From assembly GCA_018398765.1 (NCBI GenBank), contig JAHBMJ010002538.1, positions 35,331 to 99,330 on the forward strand: DNA of 64,000 nt, in the 5' to 3' direction. The notes under the pieces were generated by a model, which made no database searches, had not been told where the DNA came from, and worked only from the letters and a program-made list of their open reading frames with translations. How positions within the stretch are numbered: the stretch's first letter is position 1; every line of letters begins with the position of its first letter. The position numbers were made by a program, and so were the translations under genes. Of this stretch, positions 23,400 through 34,872 are shown one piece after another. The stretch comes from Chromera velia. Lineage: Eukaryota > Sar > Chromeraceae.

Positions 23400-25230
23400 T
23401 ACTGTCGTCTGCCGAGCTACCCGTGTGGAATACTCATATTGATGTATAAGAGCTTAATTTTCAATCATATCTATAATCAATGCGATTGTTGCTTTGCTTT
23501 TCATATTCATAGAGGGAATGCAGTGATATGGTTTATGCAACTTAAAATTGTGGTGCTAGTGAGACTGAATGTGGAAGACCTGCTGCACTACTGAAGAAAA
23601 CTGTGCTCACTACATAACGCACATTGTATTTAAGTTTCATTTATTTTCCTGCAACTGAGTTATTTTCTGGATTATTTAACACAGAAATATTCTTACATTA
23701 TTTCTCTAATTTTATACTTAAGAATTTTGAGTTTTAAATTTTAATAATAATTATATATTTAATTGAATGTGTATTAATCTCAGCGTTTCTAGCTATAGCC
23801 TATTTGTTCGCTTATATAGCACTGGTATGGAACTAGCTTATATTATCTTACACTAGAGCTTGCAGTTACTAATAGAGTATACATAAAGCAATATAATTTA
23901 GATTGATCAGCCAATTAATGAATAGAATGTCAGGTGGATATCTACTATCACTTAACGCTCAGCCGCCCTTAAATACATTCTTCTATCTAATAACTTAATG
24001 TAATTTATTCTGAAAATTATTCAAAATATTTGAAATTTAGAATGATAAAAAATTTTACATTATAAAATAAAATAAAAATATAGATTTATATAAAGTTTAT
24101 TTAAAGTAATTCTACTAATTAATCAATTTTAAATTATTGTGCATTTAGTGACCAGATTTGATTTGATTTGATTTGAAGTGGGGCTTAATCTCAAATCAAA
24201 TCTTAGCTCTGAGAAACTTTAGCATGATAGGGCCTATCAAATCTTATCAAATCTACTTCAAATCTGACCGTCACTCTAGACTTTAACCTCAAATCTACCT
24301 TAAATCTGGTCAGATTTGAGCTTGAAGCTCAAATCAAATCAAGTTAAATCAAATCAAATCAAATCTCGTCACTATGTGCATTATACTAATGAAGCTAAAT
24401 TATATACTACAAATTATGTATATAAGGGATTCTAAGAGGAAAAAATAGTCTTCTATAAGAGACACCCAAACCACCTCCCCTATCTAATACCTAACTGCCT
24501 TTAGATTACTTTAACCAGAGGTCGTGAGAGCTGTTCATTTAGACTCAAATGTTAGATACCTATCATTGGTAGCTCAGCGGTTGTCAGACCACCCGAGTTA
24601 TACCATTTTTAGAGGGGGGGAGGGAGAGATTAAAATTTCATAGTTTATAGTGATGATTGAGGGTTTTGTTATGCATGCCGCGTTCCCATATATGAGGGGC
24701 AGATCTAGCCTAGTTTGTCCATTAAAAGGTTCCGCTTTTTCCTGTAGTCTTAATTCTAGGAGCAAGTTATTTTTTTTGCGCGCGTCGTTTATAGTTTGGT
24801 CGCGCGCGAATGCGCACAAACAAACTTGTATTTTTTTGAAAAAACATTTGAATTGTAGTTTACTTATATCGATGTACATGTATCGATCATATGTATATGT
24901 AGATTAATGCGCCTATAATTGCAATGATTGCATATATAGATCGATCAAGGTGCATGCATATATGGTGAATTCATTAAGAGGTTGTTGTATAGGGAGGTGG
25001 AAGTGCCAAATTGTGTGAGCACTGCAAGGACCACGAACAGCTCTGGACCTTCTAGGCAGTCATGCTGCTATCCTAACTCAAAACGGGGCAACTATTCAAT
25101 TGACGATCGAGCCAATCTCCGAAATTCTCATTCAGGTCTGACAACTGCCTCGTTAAGCATCATTTATTGATCAAAGGGGTATATAAAGATCATCCGTACA
25201 ACGTGGTTGTCCCTGCAACAAACTTAATAC
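23400..25230. other. AT-rich gene-poor island with a hAT-like MITE and a dispersed repeat
   Basis: No coding exon is supported. The sequence is strongly AT-rich to about 24950. It contains the MITE at 24146-24374 and, at 24669-24720, a ~52-bp stretch that recurs inverted at 54403-54455 with a few mismatches. Confidence 0.6.
24146..24374. mobile_element. hAT-like MITE with 8-bp target-site duplication
   Basis: 229 bp bounded by terminal inverted repeats of about 28 bp: the left end is TAGTGACCAGATTTGATTTG and the right end is its complement with C/G at position 8. The termini are flanked by perfect 8-bp direct repeats TGTGCATT at 24138-24145 and 24375-24382. An 8-bp duplication and TIRs opening TAGTG are hallmarks of the hAT superfamily. 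The interior is built of ATTTG/CAAAT units in both orientations and has no coding capacity, so any movement depended on a transposase elsewhere. Confidence 0.85.
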
Positions 25231-25236
25231 AACTAG

Positions 25237-26075
25237 AAGATCAAGCATTTCAGGGTTGAGCTGATTCATCTTCCGACGGGGAAGATCTTGCTTTCTTGAA
25301 CTTCTGATAGCTTTTGCTAGAGGCCGTTTTTCTTCCCGCCCCCTCCTGTGTGTCCACACAACATCATGTGGAATTGTTGGCGTCCCAACGTTTCTATGGT
25401 GTCCAGAGTTGGACCACCTACACGGACATACCGGTGTACCCCTAGTGCAGCGTCTGCCACTCAGGTGACAACCACCGCGACAGCACCTCGTGTGGCAGTT
25501 GTCCAGTCACGGGCCCCTGGAGCATCCCTGATTCCAGTCAAGTAAATACTCGCAGCCTGCACAGCTTTTACCAGAAAACCCCCTGCCACTGCCATCTCCA
25601 CAGCCTAGTATGCCCTGCTTCCCCCTGGGTATGTGCACATGCTCCCCCCCGGCTTCAACAAAGTTAAGAGAGAAGGTCAAGCGTTTCAGGGTCCAACTCA
25701 TTCAATGACATCTTCAAACGGGGCAAACCCAGCGTTCTTGAACTTTTGCCAGGGGCCGTTTTTCATCCCGCCCCCTCTTGTGCATTCACACAACATTATA
25801 TGGAATTGCTGGCGTCCCTACATTTCCATGGTGTCCAGAGTTGGACCACCTACATGGACGTACCGGTATGCACCTAGTGCAGCGTCTGCCACTCAGGTGA
25901 CACCCACCATAACAGAACGTCATGTGGCAGTCGTCTAGTCATGGGCCCCTGGAGCATCCCTGATTCCAGTCAAGCAAACACTCGCAGCCTGCACAACTTT
26001 TATCAGAAAACCCCCTGCCACTGCCATCTCCACAGCCGAATATGCCCTGCTTCCTCCTAGGTATATGCGCATGCT
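25237..26075 (+). repeat. Tandem duplication of a ~430-bp segment (5' part of kinase locus)
   Basis: 25237-25660 and 25673-26075 align along their length: the shared TTTCAGGGT start, GGCCGTTTTTC, ATGGTGTCCAGAGTTGGACCACC and CTGCCACTGCCATCTCCACAGCC segments occur in both. One plus-strand frame encodes a Pro/Ala/Thr-rich stretch (SRVGPPTRTYR..., PSAASATQVT) in both copies. Each copy carries stop codons in that frame, so at most one spliced form could be coding. Confidence 0.75.
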
Positions 26076-28223
26076 CTCCCACGGCCAACTCTCTGTAGGA
26101 ACGCTCAGACCAGTCTTCTTCTATCCTCCACGCCCAAGTGTCACCTTCACTGTTCCTCATATGGATGCACCCATGCCGATTGCTCAGCTGATGGTCCCTT
26201 ATGGAGTGCCGCGAATGATTCCTCCTGGAGGAGCTGCCTTGGTCTCCCCTCAACACTCAGCTTCTCTGTTGCAAGAGTGCCATCTCCAAAAGGGAGAAAG
26301 CGATTGTCAGTTTCCGACTCTTTTGCAAAGGTGCACTCTTTTGCATTCTTTCCCTGCGTTGTCTCTGTAGTTCTCCCGTTCTTCATGCATGGTCTTATAA
26401 TCTCGTTCGAACTATGATCCCCAGTCTTGGAAATTCTTTGCTTACGCCACTCTTGAATTTCACTGAAATTTTCCTTTCTGAGCTCCATCCTTCTGCGCTT
26501 TTCTTCTTTGTTTGTCTCTCTGCAGCGCAATCTGTGAGTCTCAGAGCTGCTTCCCCTCTCGTCACGGTGGCTTACGGTGACAAAACCACCACTGGCGTCT
26601 CTCCGTCTGTCCCTTCTGAAACAAGATCGAGGGAGACGCATGACAAAGCTTTCTTCAACGCCGTTGAAAAGGCAAAAGAGAAACAAGAGAGAGACAAGGA
26701 AGAAAATGAAAGGGTCCTAGAGAAACTCTCCATCTTGTACAGACAAAGAGTCTTTGTGGTTGGATTTCTCGCGGTCAGCCAAGACACAGTATGCAAAAGT
26801 TGACAAAAAGTCGGCCACAAGTATTCAGCGAGGTTGTCGATTTGTCTGTCAGTCCGTGAAGGACTGTTCATTGACACGTCAGTGCCCAGTCAAAGAGTCA
26901 ACTCACCCCTGTGCGAGTCCCAAATATGCGTTGACTCTTTCGCAGTTATTAAATAATATTGCAGCTGATATCTAGAGCACCTGAAATGAAAATACCTCCC
27001 CTTCGTTCTTGATTTCTCTCAGGGCGGATCGGAGAGGAAGGTTTTCAGTGGGGCTTTACGGAAGCAAGGGAGACGCCCTTGCGTCGTGAAACAGGTGAGC
27101 ACAACTGAGTGTTCTTCTCAACTTGTGTACTGCAAAAAACATCTCCTGTAAAGCTCAAGACCATCGATCTCTTTTGTCTTTTACCATGATCTACTCGACG
27201 CGCCCTTTGATTGACGTATTTCTCCTTGTTCATACATCAAAAACACATGGTCATGTATACATAATTTGAGTTTGTTTGCCTACATGCAGGGAGACATTGT
27301 ACGTCTAAGAAAAGAGGTCCAGTGCCTGAAAGAGTGCGCGGGGGATTGTGTCGTTGAAGTCTATATGGAAGCAGAGAGCAACGACGAGATTGCTGCTTTC
27401 ATAATGAAGGAGTGCAATGAAGTCAGTCATTCGAATTCAAACTTTATTTTTGACCCCTTTTCCTGAGACTACATTGACTTCACACGATTTTCTTATTTGG
27501 GACCGCTCATGTTAGACAGAGAGGAGGAACTGCATACACAATTGTTTTTTAGGGGGTTTTTGAAGTGACATTGTAATTAAAACGCCACGCATGTTGTAGG
27601 ATCTCCTAGGCTCCCGGCTTGAGCGCTTGCGTTTTTTTTTCCAGCTGCACGGGAATTTAAAGTCGTTTTGAAGGGTGGGGTCTGCAATTTCAACTTTATT
27701 GTGAGAATGTCGCGTGAGACGAAACTTCAGCACTTCATGAAAACAAAAATTTGCATGCAGACACTGACTGCCCGTCTCAAAAGGTTCTAGGAGGAAGAAG
27801 AGCAGAGGACAATAGCCAAAAGCCTGATAGACGCAATCGTGCATGTCCATGCAAAAGGCTACGCGCACCGAGACTTGAGGCCGGGAAACGTAATGTTTCG
27901 AAGCGGTAAGCTGCGACTCATAGACTTTGGCCTGGCGGCAAAGCTCGGCAGCGACGGAGAGGGCAAGCTAACTGGCTCGCGGTTTTGAAGATCAAGTCGA
28001 CAGGGCCTACAGCAGGTCACAGTGCAAGACGATCTGCACAGCCTCTCGCTCTTGCTCATTTTTGTAGGCACATACGTAAACCCTTTTCTCGTTGACTGCC
28101 TAGTTGTGCCAGTTGCTTGGTCAACTCTCTGCGTAAGATCAAAACGCGCCGTTGCACGGATTCCCCTCTCTTTCTCTCTCTGCATGCATGCGTGTGTGCA
28201 TGTGTGCGTCCCTCTATGTGTGT

Positions 28224-28257
<34 letters not shown>

Positions 28258-29079
28258 CTGTGTGTGTATGTGTGTGTATCGTAGTTACATCATTTGTGCG
28301 TTACGCTCTTCTTCATCTGACTGTTTCTGCAGATTTTTTTAGGAGACGACTGTCCAATGAAAGGTCAGTTACTTTTCTGAACAATCGACGGCTTTGTTCT
28401 TTCTTGCGTGATAAAGACTCAGAGGGCCTGCCGAAGAAAGAGGTTCAAAAGTTAGGCGGTGCCAGATTCAAAGAGCTCTTCAGTTTTTGAGACACTAGTC
28501 TCAAATTTGAGGGAAAATATGGGCAAAAGCAGGATTTTCGAGATTGCTGAGCACAATGATTTTCACTTTCTTATCTGGCATCCAAACACTCTTGTGTTAT
28601 ACATGCGTGCATGCAGAAATCTATGCAACTTCAGAACACGCGCGACGAATAAAGAGTCTCAAAGAAGACCTCATCAGGTAAGAAAGAGGGTTTGTGTCTG
28701 CCTTTTCTCCTTTCTTTGCTGGTCCGCGCTTTTGTACAGGTCAGAGACCAGCGGTCCATTTCACTGAGGTTTCTATACAAACTCCTGGTCAAGAAAACAA
28801 AAGAGGAGGACAAGCACAAATGCTTCGAGATTATTCTATTAACGGCATGAAAAAGAAAAGGGAAAAGCATACTCAAGGCGTTTTCTCATGGTTTTTGGCG
28901 TTAAAAAAGCATCACGGCAAAAAAAATCAAAAAAAGTTTGACCTGTACGCTTCAGGTCACGAACGCTTCTAGCAAAGTTGCAGCTCTTCTCTTCCTACTT
29001 TGATGTTTGCGTGACACACGATCAAGAACTGCCTCGGCTTACTGTCCAGGAAGTCTTTCAAGTTTCAGCTTCCTGCTGA
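26076..29079 (+). pseudogene. Protein kinase-like gene with two in-frame stops
   Basis: Phase-compatible exons: 26526-~26746, 27023-27094 (glycine-loop-like GGSERKVFSG and lysine strand CVVKQ), 27290-27421 (EVQCLKE...FIMKEC), 27761-28063 (catalytic loop AHRDLRPGNVMF, magnesium motif LIDFGLAAK, then VQDDLHSLSLLL), 28333-28363, 28423-28482, 28617-28677, and a last exon ending SASC at 29079. The HRD and DFG motifs and the VVK lysine are intact. However, the 27761-28063 exon contains TAG at 27788-27790 and TGA at 27986-27988, the latter in the activation segment. Phase also fails before the last exon. This looks like a decaying Ser/Thr-type kinase. Allelic or sequencing error could also explain the stops. 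Confidence 0.6.
28204..28280 (+). repeat. GT-rich microsatellite in the kinase locus
   Basis: GTGTGT run with occasional GTATG and GTCTG interruptions within an intron of the kinase-like locus. Confidence 0.9.
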
Positions 29080-29854
29080 GAAAGCAAAGTAGTAAATTCA
29101 TGCGATGTCCAACTGTTTGCCTGCAGAAGACTGGAGGCAGAGGCAGAGGCAGAGAAAAAAATGACGAGGGTAAATTGAATTGAGAATGAGTTGACAGGAC
29201 AGCAGGAAATCACAGCGGATGACTTTGCATGTGGGTCTTTCTCATTCTTTCCCCCCCATTTTTCTGGGATGGGTTCAATCAAGTTTGATGCCGAGCCGAC
29301 CTGAGTTACTGCAGCTGTGCTTGATCTCTTTCTTGCTGCCCGGTTTCTGTCTTTTTTTTTTGTTATAGAATGTGTGGATGCTGAAAAGCGATATCTGTTG
29401 AAGTCTGCAAAAAGTGTTGTTTGTAAGGTAGGAGTAGACAGGTCCGATTTCACACTGTGTGAAGGGGTATTTTATCTTTTCAAGCCTTTGTGTACCTCTA
29501 ATTGCAGTATGCCTCTCTCAGAAGTAGTTTGAGAACGTCTTGGAGGAAGGTTGATGAAGCAGCAGCAGACGCTCATAATTCTCTGGCTTGATCTCTTCAA
29601 GCTTTTGTCTTTCTTTCCTTTCTGAATCACTCTTCTCTTTTCTTCACTCTTTCTCTCACACCTGTTTCATCTTTCTCCGTGGTTCTTTTTTCCTTTCCTT
29701 TCTTTCCTTGCCGGCCCCTTCCTATCTTTTTTCCTTACCACGCGAGAGTCTGGTGTGACACTCGTATCGGCGTCTACCTTCTTTACTTCCTTTGCCTCTT
29801 TCATTTCTTTTTCCGTTCGTTTGCTATCCTTTCTGACTATCTTCTGTCTCTTAG

Positions 29855-29898
<44 letters not shown>

Positions 29899-30170
29899 TC
29901 TCTCTTTCGCTCTCTCTCGCTCTTTCTCTCTCTATCTAACTATCTATCTATCTATTGATCTATTTGTCTCGATCTTTCTATCTATCTGTCCATTTCTCTG
30001 TCTCTCTATCTCTGTGCCTCTCTGTCTATCTGTCTATCTCTGTCTTGTCTGCTTGATTGCGGAGACAAACCAAAGCCCCCACTTGCAGTCTAAGAGCTCT
30101 CTCTCACTTGGATCAACAAATGCATCAAGTTGGTCGATTCAGTTTAAGACCCAATTATTGTTTCTGAATC
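29080..30170. other. Pyrimidine-rich spacer before the TPR duplicate
   Basis: No supported exon. 29560-30050 is almost entirely C and T on the plus strand, with about 60 bp of CT dinucleotides at 29858-29935, then CTAT units (29925-29955) and CTGTCTAT-type repeats up to 30045. Confidence 0.6.
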
Positions 30171-32795
30171 GTCAGATCCCGATTCAGTAGAGGCCCTCAC
30201 AGCGCTTGGGGAATAATTGTTAATGAAGAGAGTCGAAAAGGGGGAAGGGATGGAAGAAGAGGCAGTGCAAGCACGCGCTTGTCTGGAGAGAGCCAAGTAT
30301 ATAGACCCTTCTTCCTTTTCTGTCCTCTGTTCTCTAGCATCCCTCCTGCACGGTGACCGTCTGTACCCCTCAGAGTGGAAGGATGCAGAGAAGCTCTTTG
30401 AGAGAGCTATGAGGGCAGAATCCAGAGAAAATAGGTTGAAGGCGACTGAGGGAATGGGACTGTTGCTAGTGGATTTCAAGGGAGACGACCCTCAGGCGAT
30501 GGCCACCGCCTCACATCTGTATAGAATGGGAAAGGAGGGGGCTGCAGACACAACTGTTGAGTTGGCACGAACAGTTGGGAAACTTCAATTACAGAGGGGA
30601 GACGCAACCCGAGCCGCAAAGAATCTGCGTGTTGCAGTGAATTCAGATCCAGAGAACGGAAAATTGCAGTTTTTGTTCGCACAAGCCCTTGAGAAGAGCG
30701 GAGGGGATCTAGAAGAGACCGCTGCCTGCTATCGAAAGGCCGTCAGTCTCTGCAAGCCTGAAGATGAGCAGAGCGTACTCGTTGAAGCAGCGATATTCCT
30801 GCAGGCCAAAATAGGGGGGGAGAAGGAAGTTGAGGAGGCCACACGTCTCCTCGAGAGGGCGGCTGCACTTGCAGCTGCGGCAGGGACTCTGTCAAGTCAG
30901 AGTTCACAGAAATTGCCAGAAAGAAGAGAAGGTACAGCAACCTTTGGAAAGACAGGAAAGGGACAGATAGAAACGGAAAAAGGGGGTACAAGCAGGAGAC
31001 AGCGCAGTTCCACTGCAACTGCCGAGTTGTTCTTCACTGCAGGGACCCTAGCGTGTGGCAACGTGTCCCTCGACAAGGCGGCGGCAAGTTTCAGAGGGGC
31101 CCTGGCATTGGAACCCACCTATGCCGGGGCCATGGAGGGATTGGAGGATGTGTTGCTAGAAAAGGGGGATTTTCAGAGCATGTCTGAGGCGTTAGCTGTC
31201 CTCAGGCAGGCAGAGGCTGCACAGAAAGGCGGAGAAGGAAGCTCGGCAGGGCTCAGCAACTTTCTTCCTTTGAAATTCAGAATTGCTTCCGCCTTCCTCG
31301 TACTGTAGAAATACAAAACAGTAGTTCCTGAAGGCAAAGGAATTCAGAGTCACAGACCAATTGTCAGCTGTCGCAGCCTTGTGGCACTTCCGATTCCGTC
31401 TCGGACGAGAAGGGGGGGTCTCTACAGAGGCAGTAGAGAGCGCGCAGATGTGCGTGCAGAGTGTGGACCCTTTGAAGCACCCCGTGTTGTTTAGGGAGCT
31501 GCATGCTCTCCTTGGTTGTTTGCATTTTGACCCTGACAGGATTGATGACAGATCGCAAGATGTTGACCAGGCAGAATTCCATCTAGAGAATGCTGTCAGG
31601 GGTGATGACCATCTTGTCAGGGGCTCTGAGCTCTTCAAAAGGTGTCACTTCCGTTTGGGTCTCATCAAGAAATTCCACCGAAAGGACAGGGAGACTGCAA
31701 GAGAGAGATTCGTATCTGCCCTTGTTGGAGCCCCCCCCGCACCCACCCAAGACGTGCAGACTGCATGTGCCCACTTTCATATTGGAGGTTTGCTGGAGGA
31801 TGAGGGAAGAAAGCCCTCTGACATCTTTGCATCTGAGCATCTCTGCTTGAGTCTAGAGACAGGCTTTCCGAGTCCCCTGGTTGCACATGCAGAACTTGCC
31901 AGAATCAAACATAGAAAGCTGGGCAGGGCCGCAGAGGCAGTAGAACACTACAGGGCAGCTCTGCCTCTCCGTAGGTTTGATTTGGTTTTTGGACTGGGAG
32001 AGGTGCTAGAGGCCTTAGAGGGGCCTCGGAAATGTGAAGACGAGGTTGCACGTTTGAAGTTGAAGCTCTAGCATGGCTCCATGACACAGGCGACCAGAGC
32101 AGCAGTAGCCGGAGCGGAGTGGGAATGCGGGACCAGGGAGGAGAGGTCTCTGTAGCCCGACTCCACCTGCGCATTGGTATGATGTTACATGCCCTTGCAC
32201 ACCGTGAGGGGGTTGTCTTTTGCGCTAAGTGCGTGAACGACCACTATAAAGAAGCTCTGCAGACAGCAAAGGGGCGGAAACTGCTCCCAGATATGGAGAG
32301 TGCCAATTAAAGTACCAAAGCCCTACACGGTCAAGGAATTTTGCTTCATAACTTCCTTGGCCATCCCGAGGAAGCTAAGGCAATCTTCACAGAGCTGAGA
32401 AAGATTCGCCCAGACGATCCGGATGTGAACCTCCGACTGGTAATACTCACGTCAGATGGGTGCACAGATCCAGAAGAGGCCCTCAGAGCGTTCTCCGGAA
32501 AGAAAAAAGCCTTGACAAAGGCGTCTCCAGGAGTGTGTAGCCGTGCACTTTTACGGCTGGGTGCACTCCAATGGAGTGTCACTAACAGTCTCGAGGCAAA
32601 TGAGATTTTCTGTACAGAATGGACATCAATGAGCGAAGGGAAGGGGAACAAAGATGGGCAGAGGGAAGGGATAGAGGAGAGATTTGCTCGTCTACCCCAA
32701 TCAGAGAAAGACCTGATGGATTGTCATTTAGTATTATTCTGCCTGTTTTGTGAGTCTGCAGAGGGAAGGGCGTTGAAAAAAGACATGCGTAAAGA
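30171..32795 (+). pseudogene. Decayed segmental duplicate of the TPR gene
   Basis: Aligns with 17779-20664 of the TPR gene at roughly 97% identity by eye. Lesions: a 3-bp insertion creating TAA near 30212, CAG to TAG at 31306-31308, a 284-bp deletion at 31324/31325 (source bases 18921-19204), a 2-bp net loss near 32057 shifting the frame into a TAG, and an insertion with a stop near 32307. It has no 5' or 3' terminal exon of the parent. The intact open stretches (30217-31305, 31361-32068, 32341-32790) reflect recent origin rather than function. A (CT)n(GT)n tract follows at 32865. Confidence 0.9.
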
Positions 32796-32860
32796 ATTGA
32801 GACCGTGGACTTTATTATGTCTGCTTGCATGCTGTTTCAGTCTTCTGTTTGTTCGGCTGT

Positions 32861-32864
<4 letters not shown>

Positions 32865-32918
<54 letters not shown>

Positions 32919-32943
32919 TGTGTATGTGTGTATGTGTGTGTGT
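32865..32943 (+). repeat. Compound (CT)n-(GT)n microsatellite
   Basis: About 18 CT units followed by GT units with TATG interruptions, 70 bp after the end of the TPR duplicate. Confidence 0.95.
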
Positions 32944-33327
32944 TCCTGTCTGCCTGCCTTGCCCTTGTTAACTGAGGAGCCGGGATGTTTTTTTGCCTTT
33001 GATTTTTTCTTTCTTTATCTGTTATGTTCATGAAAAGACGGAGGAATAAAAAAAAAAGAAAGAAAACCACACTGTCTGTCTATCAGTCTGTCTATCTGTC
33101 TGTTTGTCTGTCTGTCTTTCTTTCTGTCTTGCTGTTTATTTATCGATATCAAGCTCTGCATTCGCGAGTCGCCCTTGTTTTGTATGTCCTTCGATGTTCA
33201 CCTGTCTTTCCTTTCATCTACACCTCGTTTTGCACTCTTTTTCTGCTGTCCATAACACATACGCACTACTCTACCTGTATGTCAGCATACCATATATGCG
33301 CCTCCCTCTCGATTTTATTTGCTTCAG

Positions 33328-33515
33328 GGAATACACCAGCTGGCAGAGCTGACAAACGCAGTCTTCAGTCGCTGGAGAAAGTTGCCTATGACCTCCAGCT
33401 GCTGGTATATTCCTGGTTTAGTTTCAATCCCAGACATCGGCCTGGAATTGAGGAGGTTTTGAAGGTCATCGGAGGAGAATTGGAGGCGTACGCAGACAGG
33501 ACTTCTACAGAGTAG
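33328..33515 (+). pseudogene. Isolated protein-kinase C-terminal exon
   Basis: After a TTTGCTTCAG acceptor, a phase-1 exon encodes a kinase subdomain X-XI segment: LQLLVYSWFSFNPRHRPGIE, then EVLKVIGG and a TAG stop. The NPRHRP element corresponds to the conserved DP..RP arginine motif of kinases. It parallels the last exon of the locus at 28.98-29.08 kb (LQLFSSYFDV...LPRLTVQEVF), so it is a second, related kinase end. No other kinase exon lies between it and the TPR duplicate. It may be a fragment, or the distal exon of the upstream locus. Confidence 0.5.
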
Positions 33516-34870
33516 TAGCAGCAAGGCGAGACCGCTGCACAAGGCCTGGTCACAGTGTGACTGCAAAGGCGACAGTGCATGCTGCCAAGTCCATGACAGT
33601 CCTCACTTTCTCACCTGCCGGTGCCCCCAATGACATTGGATAAAAACAAAGAAAAATGGGAGGAGACGAGCATTAGAAATAATATAGAAATAAACAACCT
33701 TCAAGTTGAAGACTTGGTTGAAAACAATTTTAGATTTTGGCTTACCTTCGGCCAATGAATCATTTCCTTGATATATTTTTCAATCATACAAATAAAACCT
33801 AACATTTATAGAAATCTTTGTGTGTAATAATTCAATCATAGAAGAAAAGGTTCGAATTAGTAGTGCATACCAAAGTGTTTTTCAGTACTAATATATATTT
33901 ATCAGAATTCAAAAGTTTTGTGAAATGTACACTTGAATTCTATATCATACTGTAGTAAAATAACACAATGTCTCTATAGGGCCTACAATAGCCTGCAATG
34001 TTAAAAAAAAAGTCAAAAAATTGATATCATTATAGATATACTACAGTTTTTTTATTTCCATTCACATTTATTTAGTCTATAGCTAATATTCAAATCTAAT
34101 TTTTGTCAACAATTTTTTTACTTAGCTGCATAAACCCGAGGGGCCGCACATAAAAAAAATTATAATGTAGGTCTCCTCATTTTTTTTAAAGTCAAAAATT
34201 AAACTAACTAACTGAACTTTAAATATATTTTATCATTTTTACCGCCTGGTTTACCGCGGGCCTATTCAACCTTTATTTTTTAAATATTTTTTTAAAATTC
34301 TGTATATTGTATCAGCTATATTTGCTAAGTCTATCTTAATCTAGATCAGATCGATGGCGCGGTTCGATAGCATGCTCCCCAAGATAAATAAACATTGCAT
34401 GCCACTGGCATGCCCCGTAGTTAATTGGCCCTAGGGTTGGCCACAGCCTAACTGGTGGCTCACCGGCTTTTACCGCCTCAATTCACTTAATTCGTTCATT
34501 TATCATTTAATAATCTTCTTCCATGTTATCACCTACCGAACGCTAGATGCCTAACATCAGCCGATGGCGATGGTGTATAATAATGATGATGAAGATATTA
34601 ATATTGTTTTCAAGTTAGTTATGCTGGCTGACATAATATGCATCATAAAAAAAATAGAGGTTGAGTGGGCCCAGTAAAAATGATTATAGATTTCTATTCT
34701 AAATAACGGAAACAAGTCACACGGTTGTCTTTGAAGATAGTTTCAAAGTTAAATTGTATATACATATATACATGAACAGTCGTCATGGTAACTCAATCTG
34801 GTTTTGATACCGGCATGTACACCATTTGTTCCACAAGCAAACAAACTGAAGATTTATGCTTTGAATCATG
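33516..34870. other. AT-rich intergenic island
   Basis: No coding exon is supported. Strongly AT-rich with short homopolymers. A GATGATGAAGATATTAATA stretch near 34585 is low-complexity. Confidence 0.6.
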
Positions 34871-34872
34871 TG

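Noticed and set aside
24566-24600. TGGTAGCTCAGCGGTT looks like a tRNA D-arm / box A.
   Set aside because: No anticodon arm, no box B (GGTTC-type) at the right distance and no acceptor-stem pairing follow.
30217-31305. Functional second TPR gene at 30-32 kb.
   Set aside because: Stops, a 284-bp deletion and frameshifts relative to the 17-kb gene, and no parental first or last exon.
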